64,000 bases of DNA. It comes from Mesostigma viride. Its lineage: Eukaryota > Streptophyta > Mesostigmatophyceae > Mesostigmatales > Mesostigmataceae. How positions within the stretch are numbered: position 1 is the first letter of the stretch; every line of letters starts with the position of its first letter. The stretch spans positions 1,566,343 through 1,630,342 of the forward strand of contig RPFO01000584.1 in assembly GCA_009746045.1 (NCBI GenBank), written 5' to 3'. The notes beneath the pieces were generated by a model that was given only the letters and a program-made list of their open reading frames with translations, searched no databases and was not told where the DNA came from. Both the position numbers and the translations under genes were made by a program. Positions 34,445-44,969 of this stretch are shown here, in pieces.

Positions 34445-34544
34445 CATGCTACCCAACAGCCACTGAAATTCGCGCGAAAACTGGCGAGATCTACCTGCCG
34501 CCTCGCCGTCGTCTTCACCTTCGTCCCGCGAAAATGCCTGACAC

Positions 34545-37500
34545 AACACCTTGAAATGGCCTTTTTTTTACATAAATTATGGCCCATGGCAAGTTTATTG
34601 TCAGATTGACCTAGGATTGGATCCCACCACTCCCCGGGATGTGTCTGGCTAGTGGTGGAGTAGTTGAGTCAAAATGTTAAGTTTACATGGTACTCCCTGC
34701 TTAAGTTAACTCCAGATCCAAGGCCAAAACTGGCCACCTAAACCACTTGCACTTGCATAGAAACAATAGTTGACATCAGATTATGCTGTAACTTTGCAGT
34801 GGTGATGAATAATAGTTGTTCTGACCTTGTACAAAGTTCTACGCCATTTGGAGCCCTAGTTGGTGACAAATGCTAGCAAACTTTTGCTAGCATTTGTCAT
34901 TAATGGCCATTTTAAATCAATATTTAACCCAAATAATGTCAGAATGCCACCAAAACTTATTGCCATCATGCCAGCACCTGACGAATGGTCTCAACAAGTC
35001 ATGAGCAAAAATTCAGATCATGCAGAGCCCAAAATGGTGACATTTGCCAGCAATTGTCACCATTTTTTGCTTTTTTACTCATAATTTTAACAACATTAAC
35101 CACCAAAACACTCTCCAAGCTGGGGCACATCATTTAAATCTTTGCAGGCAACTCAAGAATGACTAGTACAAACAGTGTGAAAAAACTTGGTGCATGTGAA
35201 TGCCTGAGTGGTGACCATTGCTAGCAGAATCCATCATGTAAGGTAGGCATTGCCAGTATGCCACAAAGCTGTGATGTGCAGTGCATGTCCATATGTATAC
35301 CCCATGACACCATGCCTCTAAACTACTTGGCACATTGCAAAATGGGAAGGAAAGGTGAACAATACATGCCACATCACTAACACAGCCATTTGAATGCTAC
35401 CAACACGCACCATGCATGATATACACTACGTGTAATACATGTCGAGAATATGCCGAGCGAGCATATCAAGGTGCAGTGACCCCAACGCTGGCACATGTCA
35501 CCTGGCATCCACGTATGCTCACATGATATGGCATTGGCATATCCCATGTCTCCATCTCTTGCACTTTGTGCGCACCAAGCCACCCATGCAGTCGCCCACC
35601 CATGCAGCCACCTGGCCACCCACCCACACAACTGCTCACACACTCGCGCGCCCGTGCACCCAGACAGCCACCTGTCCTCCCACCCAGTGACCCACCCACC
35701 AAGCCAGCCGCGCACGTGCTTACCCAACTTATATAACCATGCGTGCACCTAGGCACCCAACCACCTACCAACCCACTTGGACATCCACCCACCCACCAAG
35801 GCACCTGCGCAACCCACACACCAACTAGGTAATAAGGAGGCAATTTCCCCCATCCAATGAGCCAACCACCCAACCCAACCAACCACCCAACCACCCAACC
35901 ACCTAAACACCCAGCCAGCTGGCCCCATATGCACCCGTCCGGCCACCCACAGTTGACCCACCCACGCACCTACCCACTCAACCACTCACTGCCCCCACAC
36001 CCTTATACCCAGTGACCCACCCACTGACCCACCCACACATGCATTTTCTCAGCCAGCACCCCGACACCTACCTCACCCCAAACCTGCACAGCCCTTCACC
36101 CGCGATAGGTGAGTCGGTCCCAACCATAAACCCATCCACGCATCCATATCTGTGCGCCCACCCGTCCATCTACCCGTCCCTTCGCCCACCCACCCACATC
36201 TAGTCATCTACACATCCACCAGCCACCAACCACCAATGGCCCACCCACCAACCCACCCACACACACACATCCCTAACCAACCAACCACCAACCCACCACC
36301 CTCAAAACCGTGCAGTTGTTTCACTCATGCATCCAACAAAACACCCACTTCAAAGTCCCCAAAGCCTATCATCACCCAGCCACCTGGCCATCTGCCAATA
36401 ACCGACCGCCCTTGCACTCATCCACCATGACCAGCCAGCCACCCACCCACCCTCTCCAACTGCCTGTGCTCCCACCTACGCAGCCAGCCATTTACCAAGG
36501 CATCCACCTATAAGCCAGCCACCTGCCATTGAACCCACCCACGCCTAGGCATCCCTTGAAGCATCTATAGCCCAAGCCTCCCACCCAAGGCTCTCTGGGC
36601 AATCAAACAACCAAACAACCAATCACCCAGCTACACAACCACCTAACCACCTAACCACTCAACAACACAATCACCGAACCAACTAACTACCCAACACCCA
36701 CACCAGCCAGGCATGTGCCCGCCTCGCATGCCCTCACCATTGCAACACCCCATACACGCCCCGCTCACCTAGCCAGCCACACACCCAGCCAGTCTCCTGC
36801 TCAACTCACGCATGAAGGCAACATCAGCCATGCATGGCCTCACCTTGCACCACTTGCATTGCCTGGGTAATTTGCATGAGACAGCTTCCATCTCATTGTC
36901 AGCAACTGAAAAGGCTCTTTCTTCACAGTAATGAATAAGCAACAACGTTGGAAACGCTCTCCCACTCCTCTTTAAAACAGTCTTTAAATCAGAAAGACAA
37001 GGGCAAATCTCTGGACAAGGTGGCAATAACCACTGCACCATGCTCTTGAGAAAGTATTAACAATCCAGCTTTCTACCCTTTCAGAAGCTGCCTTGCGTTA
37101 GCAACGATTCTGGGCCCTCTGGCTCGCTCACCTCGCTTAATCTGCGCTTCTTTATGGCAGCCGGGATATGCGAAGCTTGAGCCGAGCGTGTCGTGGCGAG
37201 GTCGTCTGCCCGACTCATCACATCTCGCAACCGCACTGCCGACTAATAAAAACGATGCCCCCCTTTGCCTTTTGTATCTGGCGTCAAAAGAACAATGAAC
37301 TCGCTTGGAAAACACTGTCGCAAACAGCTTCCTACAGGCATTATAAGCAATTTTCGCAGCTTTTACCGCACTTACTGCACATCCGGAAGACCATTAGCGG
37401 CCTTAGCGCGGAACCTTGGGCACGCCATATCCTCTGGTGGCTTACTGCCGCAGGCTGGCAGTATAGGAAGGTCGGGCATAGCCTAAAGAGCTGATTATCT

Positions 37501-38598
37501 GACGACAAAGATATGCATTGCATGAAGCAAGAAACAGACGGATTTCGCACCCCCATATTTATTCACGTCAATGCCGGACAATTAAAAGCGAAACTCAAAA
37601 AACGAAAACACTAACGTTTTCGGGAATATTATAACGAACAAGCTGAGCTATCGTGCCGGGATTTTCGTTTATCCCGTATCCAGGACCTTGAGACACGTAC
37701 CACCGAGAAATCCGGTTTTCGCGAAAAACTGGTCCGCTGTGAAAAAAACTTTTTGTCCCGTTCAATGCCCGCGTCGCAATCACAGCGTATATAAGTCCAA
37801 AATTATTCCATGGATTAACCGTGATGTAAGCTTCGTTTTGACACCTCGAGCGGCTGCAATGACGCAAGTTTCAGAACGCTAGCTCATGCTCGACCGCCAT
37901 GGGTGTTTTCGTCGTTTTCGCCTCTCGCGTGGCGGGAAAAATCTAGATCTCGGACGAATTCCGGACAATAATTTATGTAAAAATTTGGCGGGGCTCGCGG
38001 TGTTGTGGATTTCAGTGGTATACATCAAAGAGACAACCAGCGCAGGCCAGAAATCGGGAGAATCCGGACCATGGTCGGTAGCTCGAGCCTGCCGTTATCT
38101 TTTCCGCGTTTTCGAGTCGTTCAGGATGATGAAGATGAATGGTGATGGAAATGTGTATCCTTGTGCATTGAAATTATGGCTGGCTTACGTGTGGAGCGAC
38201 TAGATGACCTAGACGGTGGGGCCGGAAACAGCATGCTTGATCAGGGCGTGTGTTTCTAGCCTAACTGGCCGGGAGTGTCTAGTGGTGAGCACCATTGCTG
38301 CGATCGCTCTCCCACCATTTACGAGGAAATACCCGCAAATGGAAAACCACTGAAAAGGTCTAGCTAGTCAGTCATCACGTTAGCCATGCCATGATTCCAA
38401 ACGTCCAAGAACTGCACACGGTGCAAAGGCAAAAAGCCGGAGGACAGCACTTTCAAATGTGCGGCGGGAACCAAAAGCCCGCGGATGCCAGAAAACATCG
38501 TGTTGCGGCAGCGACGCGACGATGTGGACAACGAATCCAGTGCCAAGCTCGGAACGGCCGCAAAGGAGATCTGGCATCACAGGGTTCAGATGATGTGC
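34545..38598. other. Unique middle of element X, no recognised gene
   Basis: Holds a decayed CCCACCCA-type repeat (35560-36720), a minus-strand open frame at 36769-37041 with a Cys-rich word (CKLPRQCKWCKVRPC), and AT-rich DNA. Near 34860-35070 the word GACAAATGCTAGCAAACTTT and its complement form a short inverted repeat. I cannot assign a function to any of this. Confidence 0.4.
35560..36720. repeat. Decayed CCCACCCA-type satellite
   Basis: More than 1 kb of CCACC/CCAACC words with no fixed period left. It explains the repetitive Trp/Gly or Pro/His/Thr open frames seen here. Confidence 0.7.
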
Positions 38599-38803
38599 GG
38601 TACATATTTGTTTGCAGCTGTCACGTACAAAAAAAATACCAAAAATACCAGGATTTTTTCTTGAATTCTATGAGATGTTTCTGACCTATGTTGAAAGTTT
38701 CAGACCAAAAATCGCAGGGTTGCCACGTGTCAGATTACAACGCGATACATCGCGTTCGAACCCTACAACGCGATGTATCGCGTTGTAAAAAAACACGGGT
38801 TAA

Positions 38804-38878
38804 ACATTAAGTGTATCTCATTGATATAATTGATACAACAAGGCGGGGGGGGCTCCGCCCCCCCCAACCCCCCTGGTT
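38804..38878. other. 75-bp spacer between elements X and Y with a G/C palindrome
   Basis: Contains GGCGGGGGGGGCTCCGCCCC followed by more C, which can pair with itself. The right end of X and the left end of Y face each other across it. Confidence 0.6.
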
Positions 38879-40622
38879 TTAACCCGTGTTTTTTTACAAC
38901 GCGATACATCGCGTTGTAGGGTTAGAACGCGATGTATCGCGTTGTAATCTGACACGTGGCAAACCTATTAAACATGCGATTTTTGGTCTGAAACTTTCAA
39001 GATAGGTCAGAAACATCTCATAGAATTCAAGAAAAAATCCTGGTATTTTTGGTATTTTTTTTGTGACAGCTGCAAACAAATATGTACCACTGAAATCAGG
39101 CATTTTCGCGGGACGAAGGTGAAGACGACGGCGATGGCGGCAGGTAGATCTCGCCAGTTTTCGCGCGAATTTCAGTGGCTGTTGGGTGGCACGACCATGA
39201 TGATGCGTTCAAAGGTTGATAATTAGGTTTCTACGAGTTTGTTGAGGTACTGGGGCAAAGGAAACGTAGTTTTTTCCAGTTTCTCACCCAACTTTCATGC
39301 GGAAACCCTGGAAACCGGCATACATATTATTACGTCAAGACTCGGGTCTGCTGCGGCACCATGCTTGGTATTTCCATGGTGTTTCGACTTCTTAACACAT
39401 GTTTATTCATTCCGAACGTCCGGACTCTCGGCTAAACCGAGAATTGTGCAGACTTTTATTGGGTAGCGCCGGGCATGATGGTGCCTGCAAATAGCGTAAG
39501 GCGTGACCGTGGCTATTGCTACGGTATGCTGTATTTTCCTGGAAATGGCCTCTGCCACCGGCTCAATAGTGCTTGCAGGCGTAAGTATATCGTGTTTCTA
39601 CCTAGTTTCTGCCAGTTTTCCACTTATTTCTACCGACCTCTGCCCAGCCTCTCTAAGACCGCCATCCTACTCGACGTTGCTTGCATGTCAGCCATAGCAG
39701 GTTGCAGTTGTGCAGTATTTAGGTGCTGTATACGTCGTCAAGCCGTGCATATATCGTGACGATTGGATGTTGATGGTTTATACTGCGTTGATTGTGCAAG
39801 AAGACCAGCTAGGTGCCCATAATCATGGTGTATAATCATGTGTTGTTAGCATCTTGCCACCATTTGCTAGCATGCATTCCAGCGTCATCTTTGCCTGCAT
39901 GTAAGCTCATGGATCACTCAACCTATCCAAGCCTTGCATTACACGTGCCTCTTTCTTTCAGTATTGCACACGTTATGGAATGAAAACCCAGCACCTCCGT
40001 TCCCACGAGGCATGTGCTCAACACGTTGTGAGAGTGGATGATGCTTTGGCTATGGCTGCCTGATTCAGTCATATTAGTCATCCAGTCATGATGTTTGATG
40101 CATGTTTGATGCTGTATAACTTATACAACACCTATTTTCAACGTTTTGACCCTCCAAGCTCACTATGGCCCCGTTTATGGGGCTCATATCGTTGCGTCAT
40201 GTTGTGAAGGGCTCTCATTTTTCCCACTGCGTTGTACTGCGTTGTAATTGTGATGCTAATGAAAAATAGCTCCAGTGGCCCAATGGGCCTGAGTTTTGTT
40301 TCACAGAGCCTGCATATGTTGCCCATAGCTCGTGCAAGAAGCCAGATTTTTTTCATGAACCATCTGTGAATAAGCACATGACTTGTGACCTAGGGTCAAG
40401 AAATCGCGGTCATGGTCAGACCCCCCTGTATTCAAACCAGTGTATCTCTCTAATGAATTAGCATTTTGTAGGTCTGAGTAGCTCAAAAAATCCTTTGATT
40501 TATGGGCTTTCAGGAAAGTATATACATGACCATGAAAAAAAATTTTCCTTGGGTGCTATACGCGTTCTAAAAAAAGCTTACAACGCGATATATCGCGTTC
40601 TAATTAAAAAAACACGGGTTAA
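38879..40622. mobile_element. Short DNA element Y with piggyBac-like ends (TTAA, CCCG)
   Basis: Bounded by TTAA at 38879-38882 and 40619-40622; body 1736 bp. Both ends are CCCGTGTTTTTTTA, followed by palindromic AACGCGATRYATCGCGTT words. It is an inverted, shorter relative of X and lacks any long coding frame, so it would be non-autonomous. At the point where X has its extra 4 kb, Y reads through GCCTGA to GGTACATATTTG (in X orientation) with only a few bases between. Confidence 0.7.
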
Positions 40623-41142
40623 GCGGGTGTCCCCGGGTTGGACCCGGCAGGGAGGCTATAGAGCACAGTGGTGAAGCTAGCTGAGACCGGCGTACTGTGC
40701 ATATGCATGGCGGCGAGGGACGCGGACAGATAGGAAACCATGGCTATGACCCAAAACCGACTCAGGCTTGCGTCTACCGGCCAGCTAAACAATTCACGCA
40801 ACGCTAAACCACTGGCTCTGAGGAATAAATTGCACAATTAAATATTGCAAACCAACCGAGTTTTCCACGCATCCTCGAATTAACGCTTCCGCATCAGAGC
40901 ACGTTTTTTGCATCGGCGCAACCGAACGCAAGACAGCCTCACTCGAGCCGCGCGGAGTCAAGCTAGTGTCCCGACCGACTCCAGAGCTCATCGTGCAATT
41001 CACGAAACTCGAACTTCCAACACCCGGTTTTGAGTTCCAACACTTGTTTCTATGTTTTGAACTTGCTACATGATCTCCCAACGGAGGCATGTTATAATAA
41101 ATAATTCAATTTTTTTAATGCACCTAGTGCATTTAATCATCT
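40623..41142. other. Intergenic, nothing assigned
   Basis: Next to Y there is a GGTTGGACCCGGC word that could be a decayed polymerase III B box on the minus strand. Otherwise no feature is seen. Confidence 0.3.
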
Positions 41143-41167
41143 GGCGGAGCCAATTTTCGGAAGAACC
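41143..41167 (+). repeat. 25-bp inverted repeat, left copy
   Basis: GGCGGAGCCAATTTTCGG plus AAGAACC. The exact reverse complement is at 44945-44969, outside the second ATCC array. A looser copy (GGCGGACTGGAGCCC, then TTTTGGAAGAAC) sits at about 32347-32375. Confidence 0.85.
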
Positions 41168-41246
41168 GTTAGGTTCGCCAGAATTGGCGAAGCTTATAAG
41201 GCCGTACACGTGAGAAAACATAGGAATAGGGGATGAAAATCCGACA

Positions 41247-41940
41247 ATCCATCCATCCATCCATCCATCCATCCATCCATCCATCCATCCATCCATCCAT
41301 CCATCCATCCATCCATCCATCCATCCATCCATCCATCCATCCATCCATCCATCCATCCATCCATCCATCCATCCATCCATCCATCCATCCATCCATCCAT
41401 CCATCCATCCATCCATCCATCCATCCATCCATCCATCCATCCATCCATCCATCCATCCATCCATCCATCCATCCATCCATCCATCCATCCATCCATCCAT
41501 CCATCCATCCATCCATCCATCCATCCATCCATCCATCCATCCATCCATCCATCCATCCATCCATCCATCCATCCATCCATCCATCCATCCATCCATCCAT
41601 CCATCCATCCATCCATCCATCCATCCATCCATCCATCCATCCATCCATCCATCCATCCATCCATCCATCCATCCATCCATCCATCCATCCATCCATCCAT
41701 CCATCCATCCATCCATCCATCCATCCATCCATCCATCCATCCATCCATCCATCCATCCATCCATCCATCCATCCATCCATCCATCCATCCATCCATCCAT
41801 CCATCCATCCATCCATCCATCCATCCATCCATCCATCCATCCATCCATCCATCCATCCATCCATCCATCCATCCATCCATCCATCCATCCATCCATCCAT
41901 CCATCCATCCATCCATCCATCCATCCATCCATCCATCCAT
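41247..41940 (+). repeat. Perfect (ATCC)n array, 694 bp
   Basis: About 173 uninterrupted ATCC units. All long open frames here (IHPS on plus, MDGW on minus) come from the tetranucleotide and are not genes. Confidence 0.98.
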
Positions 41941-43960
41941 CATTTCCCACCAAAAGAGCCACGAGCCACGAGGTAGCCATGGCTGACGGCGGAGCTCATA
42001 ACTTTCACGTTTGAGCACCGAATTTAGCCGTGAATATCACAATCGACGCGTCTTTCTACGACGCACATGCTGATATAATTTTCCGACGCTATTACGCAAT
42101 ATACGATGAGCAAACGCCCATCGACGCAACGCAGCCTGACGGCTGCGCTCGGCAATGAAAATACGTCTGCAGCTCCGGCTGCAGCTTCGCCATCAGGGCC
42201 GGAAGGCGGTGGTGACCCTAGTCGCGCACTGGTTGTCGCCCAGCACCCTCCCGGGCTTCCTGCCTCGCCCTCAGCCTCGCCCGAGCCAAAACGCAGCCGC
42301 CCAACCGAACCAAGCTGGTCTGAGCGCGACTTTGACGTTGACGGGTTATTTTCCACCTTCGACGGTGCCAGACCCGGCTTTTTCGACATGCCACCCATCA
42401 AGATACTGGAGCTCGTGTTTTATGGGTCATACGCCTCCATTTTCGACCTGTGCCAGCGCCTTCACAGCCATTACCGCCTCCGCCCTGGACCTGACGGCCG
42501 GTTTACTCACCGACCTGAGAACCTGGCCCGCTGGTCTCGCCCCCGTCTTCAGCTCGCCGCCCTCTTTTCCATCCTTGACCGCTCTGTCACGGACCTCTGG
42601 ACCCCCTCCCCCTTGACCGAATCCACCTTCCTCCTCCACCTCCAAGAAACCATCTCACAGCACGTGACGCCCCTAGCTGCAGATGTGGCAGCTGTGGGTC
42701 GCACGCTGGCTGCTGAGCTCCCCACCATCCCCACCGCCACCGCCACCCTCCTCGCCTCCACCCCCCCCCCTCCGCCTCCACCGACTCCATCACCGCCCAG
42801 CTCCGCGACATTGACCAACGTCTTAAGGATAATGCCATCGCTATCGAGGTCCTGCAGAACACCGCGGGCCTCACCGCCCAGGCGGTGAAGGACATTGCCG
42901 CCAAGCCAGCCTCTGCTGGCCTGGCCGGCGATGCTCCTCCCATCACGACCTGGGCGGACATGCTTACGCAGCACACCACCTCCACCACCTCCGCCGTCGC
43001 AGCCCAGCTCCAGCGGCAGACGCTTGACCTCCGCGAGGAGGCCGAGCTTGCCAAGCGCAGCCTTAACGTCATTGTCAAGAACCTCGACATGGAGGAAGGT
43101 GAGAATTCCGAGAAGCTTGCACGTGCGTTTGAGAGAGAAATTCTTAGTCGCATGGGCCTTACTGGTGAGATCGACCTGGTCGCCCACCGCCTTCCCCGCG
43201 CGCGGGGTAAGGCAGGGCCGCCCCCGCTCCTTCTCACCTTTAAGACCCCGGCGGACAAGATTTCTTTTCTCCGACGCCGCAAGCGGCTCGAGAAGACTCT
43301 CTTCACCCTTGACGACGACTTGACCCTGGCGCAGCAACAACCGCGACGGGAGCTATGGCCCATCTACCTCCAGCTCCGGCAGACCAAGGCGGGGCAGCCG
43401 GTGTACTGGAAGGGGGCGGCCATCTACGTCGGCCACAAGCCCTGGCAGGCGACCCCCGCGGCCCCAACGACTCCAGACGCCCCAGCTTAGGGGAATACAG
43501 CAGTAGTAGTGTAGAATAGATAGACCGTGGCCATGTACATGTACGCCTCCTAGAGGCACTACCCTAGCTAAGCCACACGCTTTATTTAATCATGTACATT
43601 TGCGGAGTGTCTGATCAGAATGTACATGTGTGCCTATGATGTGCCACACTCCAGATGATGCCTAGCTTTATTTAGCTATGTTGTGCCCATGCAGGGAGTA
43701 ACTCTCTGCTGAGACGCCATGCCCTAGCCTTTTTGTATAGCTATGCTGATCTTCCCCCCCATGACAGGCTCCCCCTTCGCTGGGCATAGCTTGAAGATCA
43801 TGGGGATGCAAGTGCCCTGGTGCACCTAGAGCAAGGGTCCTTTACATCCCCACCCTTGCAGGAAGTAGCTTAGGATGTATGATAGGCCATATGCCCCCTC
43901 TCAAGGGCTATGTGCTACATATACTCCCAACGGAGTTATGTTACAATTCAATTCAATTCA
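41941..43960 (+). mobile_element. ORF1-only non-LTR element between ATCC arrays
   Basis: Order: leader with GGCTGACGGCGGAGCTCA (41981-41998, also found in the element at 19163), ORF1 (42106-43490), a 450-base 3' UTR, the CTCCCAACGGAG hairpin (43924-43935), three ATTCA units, then the second ATCC array. No endonuclease or reverse transcriptase frame is present, so it would depend on another element's machinery, as mammalian HAL1-type elements lacking one ORF do. Confidence 0.8.
42106..43490 (+). pseudogene. Non-LTR ORF1p with one frame break at a C10 run
   Basis: ATG at 42106. The frame runs through a Pro/Ser-rich N-terminus and a conserved middle (WSERDFDVDGLFSTFDGARP, PPIKILELVFYGSYASIFDL) to a C10 run at 42761-42770, after which the homologous frame is shifted (minus-1 sense). 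The second part has a coiled coil (DIDQRLKDNAIAIEVLQ), an RRM-like stretch (RSLNVIVKNLDMEEGENS, GLTGEIDLVAHRLPRARG) and FLRRRKRLEKTLFTLDDDLT. The end resembles the 16801-17676 family but the two are clearly diverged. The break may be a true loss, a sequencing slip in the homopolymer, or a slippery site. Confidence 0.8.
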
Positions 43961-44909
43961 ATCCATCCATCCATCCATCCATCCATCCATCCATCCATCC
44001 ATCCATCCATCCATCCATCCATCCATCCATCCATCCATCCATCCATCCATCCATCCATCCATCCATCCATCCATCCATCCATCCATCCATCCATCCATCC
44101 ATCCATCCATCCATCCATCCATCCATCCATCCATCCATCCATCCATCCATCCATCCATCCATCCATCCATCCATCCATCCATCCATCCATCCATCCATCC
44201 ATCCATCCATCCATCCATCCATCCATCCATCCATCCATCCATCCATCCATCCATCCATCCATCCATCCATCCATCCATCCATCCATCCATCCATCCATCC
44301 ATCCATCCATCCATCCATCCATCCATCCATCCATCCATCCATCCATCCATCCATCCATCCATCCATCCATCCATCCATCCATCCATCCATCCATCCATCC
44401 ATCCATCCATCCATCCATCCATCCATCCATCCATCCATCCATCCATCCATCCATCCATCCATCCATCCATCCATCCATCCATCCATCCATCCATCCATCC
44501 ATCCATCCATCCATCCATCCATCCATCCATCCATCCATCCATCCATCCATCCATCCATCCATCCATCCATCCATCCATCCATCCATCCATCCATCCATCC
44601 ATCCATCCATCCATCCATCCATCCATCCATCCATCCATCCATCCATCCATCCATCCATCCATCCATCCATCCATCCATCCATCCATCCATCCATCCATCC
44701 ATCCATCCATCCATCCATCCATCCATCCATCCATCCATCCATCCATCCATCCATCCATCCATCCATCCATCCATCCATCCATCCATCCATCCATCCATCC
44801 ATCCATCCATCCATCCATCCATCCATCCATCCATCCATCCATCCATCCATCCATCCATCCATCCATCCATCCATCCATCCATCCATCCATCCATCCATCC
44901 ATCCATCCA
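43961..44909 (+). repeat. Perfect (ATCC)n array, 949 bp
   Basis: About 237 uninterrupted ATCC units that follow directly on the ATTCA units of the retroelement tail. Confidence 0.98.
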
Positions 44910-44944
44910 CCGAATTTGTCCCGAATTTGCAAGCAGAAGGGTGA

Positions 44945-44969
44945 GGTTCTTCCGAAAATTGGCTCCGCC
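44945..44969 (-). repeat. 25-bp inverted repeat, right copy
   Basis: Reverse complement of 41143-41167, 25 of 25 bases. Together the pair bracket both ATCC arrays and the ORF1 element (3.8 kb). Confidence 0.85.

Larger units (their letters stand above)
32568..38803. mobile_element. Long DNA element X with piggyBac-like ends (TTAA, CCCG)
   Basis: Bounded by TTAA at 32568-32571 and 38800-38803. The termini read CCCGCGTTTTTT on the left and, inverted, CCCGTGTTTTTTT on the right, each followed by palindromic words of the type AACGCGATRTATCGCGTT. piggyBac elements insert at TTAA and start with CCC. The left 1.98 kb (to about 34541, minus a later insertion) and the right 0.2 kb (from about 38599) match element Y in inverted orientation; the middle 4 kb is absent from Y. 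No piggyBac transposase motif could be recognised inside. Confidence 0.65.

Noticed and set aside
35377..35985. Trp/Gly-rich minus-strand open frames (WLGGWVVGW type)
   Set aside because: They reflect the decayed CCCACCCA satellite; long frames appear on both strands.
36769..37041. piggyBac transposase fragment
   Set aside because: The Cys spacing does not match the family's C-terminal zinc-binding pattern well enough and no DDE motif is nearby. It is kept only as a question in the findings.
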